Source of the DNA: JAAFHN01 sp031421855
GTDB taxonomy: Bacteria; Pseudomonadota; Gammaproteobacteria; Burkholderiales; Burkholderiaceae_C
Length of the DNA: 64,000 nt
Assembly: GCA_031421855.1 (NCBI GenBank)
Contig: JANOPN010000182.1
Location: forward strand, 15,758-79,757
Direction of reading: 5' to 3'
The notes beneath the pieces were generated by a model. It saw nothing but the letters and a program-made list of their open reading frames with translations, ran no database searches and was not told where the DNA came from. The position numbers were made by a program, and so were the translations under genes. This document shows positions 51,540-60,022 of this stretch, one piece after another. Numbering within the stretch: the stretch's first letter is position 1; each line of letters opens with the position of its first letter.

Positions 51540-52034
51540 ATGACCGCTACCGCGTCGATTTACGACTTTGAAGCCGTGAACATCCAAAACAAGAACGTGA
51601 AACTGAATGCGTTTCGCGGCAAAGCTGTATTGATTGTGAACACCGCAAGTGCCTGTGGGTTCACGCCGCAGTTTGCGGGATTGGAGGCTTTGCACGAGAC
51701 CTACTCAAAACAAGGCCTGGTTGTTCTCGGATTCCCATGCAATCAGTTCGGCGCGCAAGACCCGGGTAGCAGCGGTGAAATCGCGGAGTTTTGCCAGATC
51801 AACTACGGCGTGACGTTCACGATGATGGACAAGATTGACGTCAACGGAGCCAATGCCCACCCGCTTTGGACCTACCTTTGCGAGACCGCGCCTGGGTTTT
51901 TAGGCAGCAAGGCGGTCAAGTGGAATTTCACCAAGTTTTTGGTCGGAAAGGATGGCGAAGTGATCAAGCGTTACGCGCCGACCGACTCGCCCGCAAGCAT
52001 GGCCAAAGACATTGAAACGGCTTTATCCGCTTGA
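51540..52034 (+). CDS. Glutathione peroxidase-family thiol peroxidase
   Basis: A 164-residue cytoplasmic peroxidase. NTASACGFTPQ places the peroxidatic cysteine at residue 39 (cysteine, not selenocysteine); FPCNQFGAQDPG and KWNFTKFLV supply the catalytic Gln and Trp regions. Bacterial members of this type often use thioredoxin as reductant. ATG 51540 has AAGGG upstream; the frame is open to 51459 without family similarity. It is a single-gene unit between the chemosensory operon and a dispersed repeat. Confidence 0.94.
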   Translation: MTATASIYDFEAVNIQNKNVKLNAFRGKAVLIVNTASACGFTPQFAGLEALHETYSKQGLVVLGFPCNQFGAQDPGSSGEIAEFCQINYGVTFTMMDKIDVNGANAHPLWTYLCETAPGFLGSKAVKWNFTKFLVGKDGEVIKRYAPTDSPASMAKDIETALSA

Positions 52035-52050
52035 GCCACTGAAGCAGTCA

Positions 52051-52110
52051 TGATTTGATAGCATCAAATGCTCTCAACACCGTGACCAAGGGCTGATTTC
52101 TCATCTTTTT
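52051..52110 (+). repeat. 60-bp dispersed repeat (family A), divergent copy
   Basis: TTGATAGCATCAAATG, then ACCGTGACCAAGGGCTGATT. The middle is less conserved than in other copies. On the opposite strand it encodes the last residues of the AmpG-like transporter (SALGHGVESI) and its stop. Confidence 0.6.
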
Positions 52111-53425
52111 CATGCAATTTGGCTCGCATGGCGAGCCACAGGAGCGCCGCGACTGGAATACCCAACATCGCGGTGGCCGTGAAGAAGTTGGCATAGCCGT
52201 AGGCGTTGACCCAATGGCCAGAAAAACCGCCCAAGGTTTTAGGCAGCAAAAGCATGAGTGAGCTAAACAAGGCGTATTGCGTGGCTGAGTACGCGACGTT
52301 AGTCAGGCCCGACATGTAGGCAACAAACGCAGCGCTGGCAATGCCGCTGGCGAGGTTGTCAAGCGAGATCACCCAAATCAAGGCCTGCACATCGTGCCCC
52401 CTGCTGGCCAGCCAAACAAAGAGCAAGTTGCTGACTGAGCTCAAGACGGCCCCCAACATCAGAACCCGCATCACGCCATAGCGCATGGACAGGCTGCCCC
52501 CGACGAAGCCGCCAATGATGGTCATGATCAGGCCATAGATTTTCGATACGTTGGCAACTTCGATCTTGGTGTAGCCCATGTCGACATAAAACGGGTTGGC
52601 CATGATGCCCATCACGATGTCACTGATGCGGTAGACGGCGATCAGCGCCAAAATCAAGAGCGCGTGCCAGCCAAATCGCTTGAAAAAGTCAACAAAGGGA
52701 TGAACCAATGTTTGTTGCAACCAGTCCTGCGGGCTGCGCGGAGCTGCAAGCTCGGTGCGTGCCTGCTCTTTGCTCAGCAACACAGTCAGCACACCAATCA
52801 ACATGCTCGCCGCCATGACGAGGTAAGCGCTGGTCCAGCCGCTGGGGTCGTAGGTTGCTGCGTTGGACACTTCGCCGCGGGCGGCGATCCACAAGACCCC
52901 CGCGCCCGCCCAGATCATTGCCACGCGGTAGCCCATGATGTATGCGGCTGCGAGCGTGGCTTGGCGCTTGATGTCCGCGAGCTCAATTCGGTAGGCGTCC
53001 AAGGCGATGTCTTGAGTTGCGCTAGACACGGCCACCAAAACGGCAAACCAGACAACCGCTTGCAAACCTTGGCGAGGGTCAACGATCGCCATGCCAATCA
53101 AACCCAGCATGATGCCCATTTGGCTCAACAGCAGCCAGCTTCGCCGCCGTCCCAAGCGACCCAAGACGGGCAAGTTCAAACGATCCACCAAAGGCGACCA
53201 AGCCCACTTGAAGCCGTAGGCCAAACCGACCCAAGTCAACTCGCCAATGCTGCCTCTGTCGATGCCGGCCTCGCGCAGGCGAAAACTGAGTGTGCCCAAG
53301 ACCAACAACAGCGGCAAGCCAGCTGCAAAACCAAGCGCCAGCATGCGCAGGGTTGTGAGCTCAAAATAAACGGTGATCGCGTCGACCCAGCGACTGGTTT
53401 GTGCGTTTGTGTTGGGTTGGGTCAT
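52064..53425 (-). CDS. MFS transporter, AmpG-like (muropeptide permease type)
   Basis: A 453-residue inner-membrane protein with about twelve hydrophobic segments. The layout FAAGLPLLLVLGTLSFRLRE, GLAYGFKWAWSPLVDRLNLP, SATQDIALDAYRIE and YSATQYALFSSLMLLLPKTLGGFSG spread along the chain is that of AmpG proteins, which import anhydro-muropeptides for cell-wall recycling. The coding frame extends to 53983, but ATG 53425 gives the normal start, and the extension is antisense to the M48 gene. The C-terminal tail of about 14 residues comes from a dispersed repeat, so the native end may have been altered. Confidence 0.88.
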   Translation of the reverse strand: MTQPNTNAQTSRWVDAITVYFELTTLRMLALGFAAGLPLLLVLGTLSFRLREAGIDRGSIGELTWVGLAYGFKWAWSPLVDRLNLPVLGRLGRRRSWLLLSQMGIMLGLIGMAIVDPRQGLQAVVWFAVLVAVSSATQDIALDAYRIELADIKRQATLAAAYIMGYRVAMIWAGAGVLWIAARGEVSNAATYDPSGWTSAYLVMAASMLIGVLTVLLSKEQARTELAAPRSPQDWLQQTLVHPFVDFFKRFGWHALLILALIAVYRISDIVMGIMANPFYVDMGYTKIEVANVSKIYGLIMTIIGGFVGGSLSMRYGVMRVLMLGAVLSSVSNLLFVWLASRGHDVQALIWVISLDNLASGIASAAFVAYMSGLTNVAYSATQYALFSSLMLLLPKTLGGFSGHWVNAYGYANFFTATAMLGIPVAALLWLAMRAKLHEKDEKSALGHGVESI

Positions 53426-53500
53426 TTCATGCGAGTTCAGGCGTGGGCGCAATAATAGGTTGAATTTACCCGGCTGGTGGTCGGCTTGAGGAGTTTGTTG

Positions 53501-54358
53501 ATGATTGCTTTGAAGGCGATGCGCATTGGCGCGTTGGTGTTGACAACGGTTGCGGCATCGCTCGGCGTCGGCGCGCGCGAGGGCGTTGAGGTTGGGGGTA
53601 ACTCTAAGTTTGCGGGGTTGATCTCGGCCCAACAAGTCGAGGGCAGTGCGGCGCAGCAATACCGCGAAATGCTGGGGCAGGCCAAACAGCAAAACGCGCT
53701 GGTGCCAGACAACCACCCGCAAGCGGTGCGTTTGCGGGCCATTGCTCAGCGCATCGTGCCGTTCTCGCATGAGTGGAATCCGCGCGCCAAGTCGTGGCAG
53801 TGGGAGGTCAACTTGATCAACAGCAAACAACTCAACGCGTTTTGCATGCCCGGCGGCAAGATCGCGTTTTACTCCGGAATCTTGAGTCAGTTGCAGCTCA
53901 CCGACGATGAGGTGGCCCAAATCATGGGGCATGAAGTCGCCCATGCGCTGCGCGAACACGCACGCGAGCGGATGGGTAAACAAGCGATCACGGGTAACGG
54001 TTTGTCAATGTTGGGTCGGGTGTTGGGTCTGGGTCAGCTCGGCGACGTTGCGGCGGGCTTGGGTACGCAATTGGTGACGATGAAATTTGGTCGCGACGAT
54101 GAGTCTGAGGCCGATTTGGTTGGCATGGAGTTGGCCGCTCGGGCAGGCTACGACCCGCGCGCCGGCATCACGCTGTGGCAAAAGATGGGTGCTGCCAGTG
54201 GCGCGGGCGGGCCGCCGCAGTGGCTGTCAACGCACCCCAAGGGCGACAACCGCATCAAGCAAATCGAAGCCGCTTTGCCGCAAGTGATGCCACTGTTTGA
54301 GCGTGCGCCCAAGCCAAGAAATTTCTCAGTCGCCAAGCCCGCGCAAGCGCCAAATTGA
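53501..54358 (+). CDS. M48-family metalloprotease (LoiP/YggG-like)
   Basis: A 285-residue exported protease with signal peptide (MRIGALVLTTVAASLGVGA). The zinc site is MGHEVAHALREHARERM (HExxH), with the third ligand in DDESEADLVGMELAARAGYD. FCMPGGKIAFYSGIL precedes it, as in the family. ATG 53501 has GAGGAG eight bases before it. Related enzymes degrade misfolded outer-membrane proteins. It is divergent from the AmpG-like gene (75 bp apart), and ends 7 bp before a dispersed repeat. Confidence 0.92.
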   Translation: MIALKAMRIGALVLTTVAASLGVGAREGVEVGGNSKFAGLISAQQVEGSAAQQYREMLGQAKQQNALVPDNHPQAVRLRAIAQRIVPFSHEWNPRAKSWQWEVNLINSKQLNAFCMPGGKIAFYSGILSQLQLTDDEVAQIMGHEVAHALREHARERMGKQAITGNGLSMLGRVLGLGQLGDVAAGLGTQLVTMKFGRDDESEADLVGMELAARAGYDPRAGITLWQKMGAASGAGGPPQWLSTHPKGDNRIKQIEAALPQVMPLFERAPKPRNFSVAKPAQAPN

Positions 54359-54365
54359 GCTATTC

Positions 54366-54425
54366 CGGCATCGAATACGACCTTGGTCTCCGGATTTATT
54401 GGGTTAGATGCTACTATTTTTATAG
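54366..54425 (-). repeat. 60-bp dispersed repeat (family A), copy downstream of the MarC gene
   Basis: Reverse orientation. Contains AGTAGCATCTAACCCAATAA, ATCCGGAGACCAAGG. It starts 2 bp after the MarC-family stop codon and fills the gap between two convergent genes. Confidence 0.83.
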
Positions 54426-54427
54426 CA

Positions 54428-55057
54428 TTAGTAGGTCGGTCGCGTCAGCACCGGAAACAGCTTGTGCAGTCCGTCCGCCATGACTTCGACAGCTAACGCG
54501 GCCAAAATCAGCCCCATGAGGCGCGTCATCACGTTGATGCCGGTTTTGCCCAATATTTTGGCAATGGGTTGCGCCATTGCAAAGCAAACAACGACCGAAA
54601 TGCCGATGACCAGCCCGTATCCGACCAAAGATGCCAAGCCTAAGAAGTTTTGGGCTTTTTCGGCATAAATCACCACGGTGGACATGGTGGCCGGACCGGT
54701 GAGCAACGGGACCGTGAGCGGAACCACAGCGATGCTCGCGCGCGCTGCGGCGTCGTCCATCTCCGCTTGGGTGCTTTTGGCTTCGGCGGGCTGGGCGTTG
54801 AGCATGGACAGCGAAGCAGTCAGCAACAGCAAGCCGCCGCCGACTTGAAAGCTCGCCAGCGAAATGCCGAAAAACTCCAAAATTTGCAGACCCAGCAGCG
54901 CGCTTGCGGCAATGACGGCAAACGATGAAAACGCTGCAATGGCGATGGTTCGCCGACGCTGTTCGCGGCTAAAGCCTTGCGTGTAATGGATGAAAAAAGG
55001 AACCACCGCCAGCGGGTTGACGATGGCCAGCAGCGTAATCAAAGGTTTGTAGTCCAA
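54428..55057 (-). CDS. MarC-family integral membrane protein
   Basis: A 209-residue protein with about six membrane segments: TLLAIVNPLAVVPFFIH at the start, FFGISLASFQVGGGLLLLTA in the middle, PLTVPLLTGPATMSTVV and the C-terminal MTRLMGLILAALAVEVMADGL. The family has no firmly established function. I choose TTG 55057 because GGAGG sits eight bases upstream inside the end of the SDR gene, and the product then begins at the conserved LDYKPLITLL. GTG 55090 is an alternative. It is downstream of and coupled to the SDR gene. Confidence 0.88.
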   Translation of the reverse strand: MDYKPLITLLAIVNPLAVVPFFIHYTQGFSREQRRRTIAIAAFSSFAVIAASALLGLQILEFFGISLASFQVGGGLLLLTASLSMLNAQPAEAKSTQAEMDDAAARASIAVVPLTVPLLTGPATMSTVVIYAEKAQNFLGLASLVGYGLVIGISVVVCFAMAQPIAKILGKTGINVMTRLMGLILAALAVEVMADGLHKLFPVLTRPTY

Positions 55058-55058
55058 A

Positions 55059-55808
55059 TCAGCGTCCTCCAGTGACGTCAAGTATGGCACCCGTGGTGTA
55101 GCTGGCCTGGCCGCTCAAGAGCCACGCCACGGCTTGCGCCACTTCGTCCGCGCTGCCGCCGCGTTGCATCGGCACTTGCGGGGCCAATTGGTTGACGCGA
55201 TCAGGCTGACCACCCGAGGCGTGGATATCGGTGTCGATGATGCCGGGGCGCACGCAGTTCACTCGAATGCCTTCAGCCGCGACTTCGCGGGCGAGGCCGA
55301 CCGTGAAGGTGTCGATCGCCGCCTTCGAAGCGGCGTAATCCACATATTGGCCAGGTGCGCCAAGTCGAGCGGCCGCACTGCCGACGTTGACGATGGCACC
55401 GCCCGCACCGCCGTGGCGCGTGCTCATGCGCTTGACGGCTTCTCGGGCACACACAAAAGCGCTGGTAACGTTGACACGCCACATGCGCTCCAGGCGCGCG
55501 ACGCTCATGTCGGCGACGCGTGAGGCGACATCGACGACACCCGCGTTATTTACCAGGCCAGCCAATGGGCCAAATTTAGCGTCGAGTTGGTCAAACATGC
55601 GCAAGACTTGGTCTTCAACCGCGACATCGGCTTGGATAGCAATCGAGGTGCCACCGGCTGCGCGGATGGCGCGAACCACCGAGTCAGCCGCCAAAGAGTT
55701 GGCCTGAAAATTCACGGCCACGCTCCAGCCTTGGGCCGCTAAAAGCGTCGCGCAGGCCGCGCCGATGCCGCGTGAGGCGCCGGTGATCAAGCAAAGTTGT
55801 TGAGTCAT
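55059..55808 (-). CDS. Short-chain dehydrogenase/reductase (SDR)
   Basis: A 249-residue NAD(P)H-dependent oxidoreductase of the classical SDR type: cofactor motif LITGASRGIGAACA, NNAGVV, catalytic serine in VNVGSAAARLG, YVDYAASKAAID (YxxxK pair) and VRPGIIDTDIH. It resembles FabG-like enzymes, but the substrate is not evident. ATG 55808 gives the standard start. It is divergent from the isomerase/hydrolase pair starting at 55863. Confidence 0.92.
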   Translation of the reverse strand: MTQQLCLITGASRGIGAACATLLAAQGWSVAVNFQANSLAADSVVRAIRAAGGTSIAIQADVAVEDQVLRMFDQLDAKFGPLAGLVNNAGVVDVASRVADMSVARLERMWRVNVTSAFVCAREAVKRMSTRHGGAGGAIVNVGSAAARLGAPGQYVDYAASKAAIDTFTVGLAREVAAEGIRVNCVRPGIIDTDIHASGGQPDRVNQLAPQVPMQRGGSADEVAQAVAWLLSGQASYTTGAILDVTGGR

Positions 55809-55862
55809 GGGAATAATGGGCGGTTCGGCGCGCAGGCCGCAACTTTCTTTGAGAGTCAAATC

Positions 55863-56465
55863 ATGAAAACAATCGATTATTACTTTTCGGCCATCTCGCC
55901 GTGGGCGTATCTTGGGCATGCCCGGTTATGCGACATCGCCCACCGAAGCGGGGCGACGGTTGTGCTTCGGCCGTTTGATTTGGGCCAAATTTTCCCCGTC
56001 TCCGGCGGGTTACCGCTGGCCAAGAGAGCACCGCAGCGCCAAGCGTACCGACTGGTAGAGCTGCAACGCACATCGGCGCATTTGAATGTGCCGATGAACA
56101 TTCAGCCCGCGCATTTTCCGGTGTCGCCTGACCTTGCCAACCAACTGATCATTGCGACCCTTGCTGCTTGCGGCGCCGAGACCGCGCTTTCGGTTACAGC
56201 GGCGATCATGTCGGCAACGTGGGCGGGCCAGCTCAACATCTCAGACGAAGCCGTTTTGGCCGGACTGCTCACCGAGCTGGGTCAAAGTGTCGGTTTGCTC
56301 GAGCTTGCGAAGGCGACCCCCGCATTGGAGGCCTATGCCGCGCACAGCCAAACCGCCATCGCCGCCGGGGTGTTTGGTGCGCCCAGCTATGTAGTTGATG
56401 GCGAGATTTTTTGGGGCCAGGATCGACTGGACTTTTTGGCGCGCAAATTGGGCTTGTCAGCATGA
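55863..56465 (+). CDS. DsbA-family 2-hydroxychromene-2-carboxylate isomerase-like protein
   Basis: A 200-residue kappa-class-GST/DsbA-fold protein. It starts MKTIDYYFSAISPWAYLGH, where the serine of SPWAYLG replaces the DsbA cysteine pair, and ends with FGAPSYVVDGEIFWGQDRLD, both typical of hydroxychromene-carboxylate isomerases in aromatic degradation. It overlaps the next gene, a dienelactone hydrolase, by 4 bp. The substrate could be aromatic or another glutathione adduct; not resolvable here. Confidence 0.88.
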   Translation: MKTIDYYFSAISPWAYLGHARLCDIAHRSGATVVLRPFDLGQIFPVSGGLPLAKRAPQRQAYRLVELQRTSAHLNVPMNIQPAHFPVSPDLANQLIIATLAACGAETALSVTAAIMSATWAGQLNISDEAVLAGLLTELGQSVGLLELAKATPALEAYAAHSQTAIAAGVFGAPSYVVDGEIFWGQDRLDFLARKLGLSA

Positions 56466-57139
56466 CGCTCGATCTCACCACCGAGGACGGCCACGTGTTC
56501 AGCGCCCACATCGCGCGGCCTGCATTGGCCGCACGGGCGGGTTTGGTGGTCATTCAAGAGATTTTTGGTGTCAATTCGCACGTCCGTGCGGTGGCTGATG
56601 GCTATGCTTCTGATGGCTTTTTGTGTGTTGCGCCCGCGCTGTTTGACCGCGTGGAGCGCGGCGTCGAGTTGGACTACGAGGCTGACGACATGTCCAGCGG
56701 CATGCGACTCAAAGCCGACGCGGGGCTTGATGCACCCATTGCCGGCATCAAAGCCAGCGTCGCCTGGCTGCAAAGCCAGGGCGTCACGCGAATCGGCGTT
56801 GTGGGCTACTGCTGGGGCGGGCTCTTGGCTTGGCTAAGCGCAGCCCGGGTTGACGGCGTAAATGCCAGCGTGGCGTACTACGGCGGTGGCATTCCCCACC
56901 ACGCCACTGAATTGCCAAAATGCCCGGTGATGGCGCACTTTGGCGATCAAGACCACTGGCTGCCGCTGGACACCGTGGGCAAATTTCACGCCCAAAACCC
57001 GCAGGTTGACCTCAACATTTACCGCGCCAATCACGGTTTCAACTGCGACCAGCGCGCCTCATTTGACGCCCCAGCAGCCAAGCTCGCCCGCGAGCGCAGC
57101 CTGAAGTTCTTCTGCAAGCATCTTTTGACTGCTGTTTGA
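56462..57139 (+). CDS. Dienelactone hydrolase-family protein
   Basis: A 225-residue alpha/beta hydrolase. VVIQEIFGVNSHVRAVADGYA is the family opening with the Glu residue, GVVGYCWGGLLAWL carries the catalytic cysteine in place of serine, HFGDQDHWLP the aspartate and NHGFNCDQR the histidine. Dienelactone hydrolases open lactones in chloroaromatic or protoanemonin-type pathways, though many homologues are general esterases. It is translationally coupled to the isomerase-like gene (ATGA). A dispersed repeat follows 4 bp after the stop. Confidence 0.93.
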   Translation: MTLDLTTEDGHVFSAHIARPALAARAGLVVIQEIFGVNSHVRAVADGYASDGFLCVAPALFDRVERGVELDYEADDMSSGMRLKADAGLDAPIAGIKASVAWLQSQGVTRIGVVGYCWGGLLAWLSAARVDGVNASVAYYGGGIPHHATELPKCPVMAHFGDQDHWLPLDTVGKFHAQNPQVDLNIYRANHGFNCDQRASFDAPAAKLARERSLKFFCKHLLTAV

Positions 57140-57143
57140 CAAG

Positions 57144-57203
57144 TTCTTGAGTGTTTTGACCCCTTGGTCTCCGTATTCATTGAGTTTACTGCTATGAAAA
57201 TAG
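57144..57203 (-). repeat. 60-bp dispersed repeat (family A), intergenic copy after the dienelactone hydrolase gene
   Basis: Reverse orientation. Contains CATAGCAGTAAACTCAATGA, ATACGGAGACCAAGGGGTCA. It fills half of the 133-bp gap between convergent genes at 57139 and 57273. Confidence 0.83.
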
Positions 57204-57272
57204 GATCATTTCTTGGTTAATCCGCAGCAAACTGTGGCCTAGACGCTGCTTCAACTTTGGGCGTCAGCGGCA

Positions 57273-58199
57273 TCAGTCAGGTGATACCGGCAACCCATGG
57301 GACTCAAGCCACGCAAACATCGTCGGCCACAGCTTGTCGCCGACACTTTGGCGGTAGTAGCCCATGTGGCCAATGCTTTTTGTGCCCATTTGAGTGGCGC
57401 TGATGTCGATGCGATCAACCTGGGTGCCTGTGAAGTGCTTGAAAAAAGCGCCGCGAGACGCAGGCATCGCCCACAGATCATCGGTCGAGTTGATTGCTGC
57501 GACGGGAATTCGCACGCGCTTGAATTTCGCCGCGATGTCGCGCGCAGTTGGATCGTCGAAGAAGTAGTTGGGGTACTGGCACCAACGCTTCCAATCGGTG
57601 TACACGCCCATGGGGATGTCTTCACCTGCCCCAAATCGGCTCATGGCGTGGTATCCGAGCAAGCGAGTTGAGACGGGTCCCAGCACGTTCCACATGAACC
57701 ACACCTTGTACGGCTCCCAGCCGGGCATGTACCCACTCCAACCTGCGCCTGCGCCGCAAACCAATGCCGCTTCGAGCGAAGCGACTTCCGGGAGCTGTCC
57801 AATCGCATGGCCTGCCAAGCTGTGTCCCACCAGCCACACGCGCCCGCGCGCTTGCGCGTGGGATTGTGCCGCGGCCAAGTCTTGGGTTGACCAATCCGCA
57901 TAGGTCATCTTGAAGCCCTTGAGTGAGCCTGCATTCGCCTTGGGTTTCGAGCCACCGATGCCGCGGTAGTCGGTGGTGATGACGTGCAGGCCGCGATCAG
58001 CAGCGGCCTGGGCAAATCGCTTGTAAAAGCCCCTGGGTACGCCCGTGGCTGAGCCGATGAGCAGCCATGCGTCGCGACCGTCGGCCGTCTTGGCGGCTCG
58101 CTGTGGGGTGTATTGAGTCGCTGCCAGCTTGTAGCCGTCTTGAGCCGTGAGGACGATGTCTTGGCTGGACTCGGTGGGAGGTCTGGAGGGTTGAGTCAT
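57273..58199 (-). CDS. Alpha/beta-hydrolase family protein
   Basis: A 308-residue hydrolase: GSATGVPRGFYKRFAQAAAD early, ITTDYRGIGGSKP (oxyanion region), and the nucleophile elbow WLVGHSLAGHAIG with a serine. INSTDDLWA and GHMGYYR provide the likely acid and histidine. This form, with YMPGWEPYKVWFMW in the lid, occurs next to TetR regulators. ATG 58199 starts 22 bp from the TetR-type operator, so it is very probably repressed by the divergent gene product. Substrate unknown, possibly an ester or lactone. Confidence 0.87.
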   Translation of the reverse strand: MTQPSRPPTESSQDIVLTAQDGYKLAATQYTPQRAAKTADGRDAWLLIGSATGVPRGFYKRFAQAAADRGLHVITTDYRGIGGSKPKANAGSLKGFKMTYADWSTQDLAAAQSHAQARGRVWLVGHSLAGHAIGQLPEVASLEAALVCGAGAGWSGYMPGWEPYKVWFMWNVLGPVSTRLLGYHAMSRFGAGEDIPMGVYTDWKRWCQYPNYFFDDPTARDIAAKFKRVRIPVAAINSTDDLWAMPASRGAFFKHFTGTQVDRIDISATQMGTKSIGHMGYYRQSVGDKLWPTMFAWLESHGLPVSPD

Positions 58200-58220
58200 G
58201 GAGAAGACTGTAGCACTGTG

Positions 58221-58236
58221 TAGACCGGTCGGTCTA
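58221..58236. promoter_or_regulatory. TetR-type operator
   Basis: TAGACCGGTCGGTCTA, a near-perfect palindrome of the TAGACC-N4-GGTCTA type bound by many TetR regulators. It lies between the divergent hydrolase (start 58199) and tetR (start 58282), so it could control both. Confidence 0.8.
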
Positions 58237-58281
58237 GTTGCAGTTGTCGCGCGCGGCTCAACGCTGGGGTACGATGGCACT

Positions 58282-58863
58282 ATGTCCGAATCTCCCACTG
58301 GTCAGCTCGAAGACACCCGCAGCCGAATCGTGCGTGCGGGCATGCGCTTGTTTCGCAAACACGGCTATCACGACACCGGCTTGGCCGACATCATGGCAGC
58401 GGCGAGCGTGCCCAAGGGGTCCGTTTATCACCATTTCCCCAACGGCAAACAAGCCATCGGTGTGGCTGTGATCGAGGCCTTGGCGCTTGGCATGTGTGCG
58501 ATGCTGGACGCAAGTCGCGCTCGCAGCGCGCCAGCGCTGATCGCCGACTTTGGCGGGCAGTTGGCGCTCACGATGGAGCGCACCGAGCATGAGCTTTGTT
58601 CGCTGTTTTCGGGTTTTGTGGCTGAGCGCCGAAGCACTCCACTCCTTGGGGTTGCCGTGTGTGATGCCTACGCTGCGCTTGCGACTGTGTTGGCAGACCG
58701 CTTGGTGGCCGATGGGCACACGACCAAGGCCGCGCTGAAAGTGTCGCAATCAGTGGTGATGTTGCTCGAAGGTGGCGCAACACTTGCTCAAGCGCAGCAA
58801 AGCACCCAGCCGTTTGAGCTGGCGGTGAAGGTTGCGCAGCAACTCTGTGCGAGACCGCTCTAG
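58282..58863 (+). CDS. TetR-family transcriptional repressor
   Basis: A 193-residue regulator with an N-terminal helix-turn-helix (RIVRAGMRLFRKHGYHDTGL, ADIMAAASVPKGSVYHHFPN) and a helical ligand domain with the C-terminal pattern seen in LmrA/YxaF-like repressors. ATG 58282 was chosen; the frame is open from 58198. The clear palindromic operator 45-60 bp upstream implies autoregulation and control of the divergent hydrolase. Its 3' end overlaps the convergent gene by 4 bp. Confidence 0.93.
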   Translation: MSESPTGQLEDTRSRIVRAGMRLFRKHGYHDTGLADIMAAASVPKGSVYHHFPNGKQAIGVAVIEALALGMCAMLDASRARSAPALIADFGGQLALTMERTEHELCSLFSGFVAERRSTPLLGVAVCDAYAALATVLADRLVADGHTTKAALKVSQSVVMLLEGGATLAQAQQSTQPFELAVKVAQQLCARPL

Positions 58864-59909
58864 CGCTTGGCCATTTGCGCGCGCTCAAAGAGCAGCACGG
58901 TCGGCACTGACAGTGCTAGGGGCATCAACAAGTACAGCAGCCGCCAAACCAACAGCGCGGCGATCACCGATGTGGCGGGGACGTCTGGCATGACGGCTAA
59001 AAAAACAGCTTCCATGACACCAACGCCACCGGGCACTTGGGACAAAAGCCCGGCTGAAAACGACAACAAGAACGCACCCAAAACCATGAAAAATCCGGGG
59101 TTGCCGACGTGGGGCAATGCAAAGTAAATGATGCCAGCAGCGCCGATGAGTTCAAGTGGCGCTGCGATCAGCTGACGCCCAACGACTGGCAATCGGGGGT
59201 AAACGACTTCTAAGTTGCCGATTTTGAGTGGCTTGAAGTGCAGCCAAGAACCCACCACATATAAGCCACAAAGTGCAATGATGCCAATGCCGGCCGCACG
59301 GACCACGCTTGCATCGACGTCCAAGATGGGTGCTAAATCGGACAGGGGTTCTATCAACTCCGGCTCGAAGGTCAAAACAACGCCCAACAATATGAATGTT
59401 CCAAACATGAATGTGAACGAGCACATCGCGACCAAAATGCCGACCTCGGGCGCGCTCAGGCCCTTGGCCGTGTACGCACGCAGTCGAACCATGCCGCCAG
59501 ACAGCACCGACGCGCCAATGTTATGAGCCAGTGCATAGGTCACGAATGAGCAGGCCGACACGTACCACCACGAAATGCCACGCTCACGACCCAAATGAAT
59601 CAGCGCGATGCGGTCGTACCAAGCCAATGCCGCATAGGCAACGAGCGTGGCAACTGCTGCAAGCAAGTACGCCTGTGGCTCGATTGCCACAAGCTTGTCG
59701 CCAATCACCGTCGCGATGAGTTTGATGTCGCTCCAAACGCCGCCGGCATCCAGTATCTGTTTGACTGCTGGATCAACGGAGACTTCGGCTTGAAGTTTGA
59801 CGTAGAGCAGTCGCACCGACCAGACCACGGCCACCAAAGCAAGCACAGGCCAAAACACGTCCATGATGCGCTTGAAAATGCTGCGCGGCGCGGGGGTTGC
59901 TGCTGTCAT
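58860..59909 (-). CDS. Lysylphosphatidylglycerol synthase-type (UPF0104/YbhN-like) membrane protein
   Basis: A 349-residue inner-membrane protein with about eight hydrophobic segments, resembling the flippase domain of MprF and YbhN without the aminoacyl-transferase domain. Diagnostic words: FVTYALAHNIGASVLSGGMVRLR near the middle and SFSAGLLSQVPGGVGVMEAVFL near the C-terminus. Such proteins are thought to move lipids across the membrane, but the substrate is unknown. ATG 59909 was chosen over an upstream TTG (59930). Confidence 0.86.
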   Translation of the reverse strand: MTAATPAPRSIFKRIMDVFWPVLALVAVVWSVRLLYVKLQAEVSVDPAVKQILDAGGVWSDIKLIATVIGDKLVAIEPQAYLLAAVATLVAYAALAWYDRIALIHLGRERGISWWYVSACSFVTYALAHNIGASVLSGGMVRLRAYTAKGLSAPEVGILVAMCSFTFMFGTFILLGVVLTFEPELIEPLSDLAPILDVDASVVRAAGIGIIALCGLYVVGSWLHFKPLKIGNLEVVYPRLPVVGRQLIAAPLELIGAAGIIYFALPHVGNPGFFMVLGAFLLSFSAGLLSQVPGGVGVMEAVFLAVMPDVPATSVIAALLVWRLLYLLMPLALSVPTVLLFERAQMAKR

Positions 59910-60022
59910 GGAAGGGGTTGTCTCGGGCAAAAAATTGTTGTGTCATCAGTGTAGTGCCTGCGTGAATATATGCAAAGCCCCGACGAACGCGCGGCCATTG
60001 GCGCTGCGACCTGATGGGCGGA

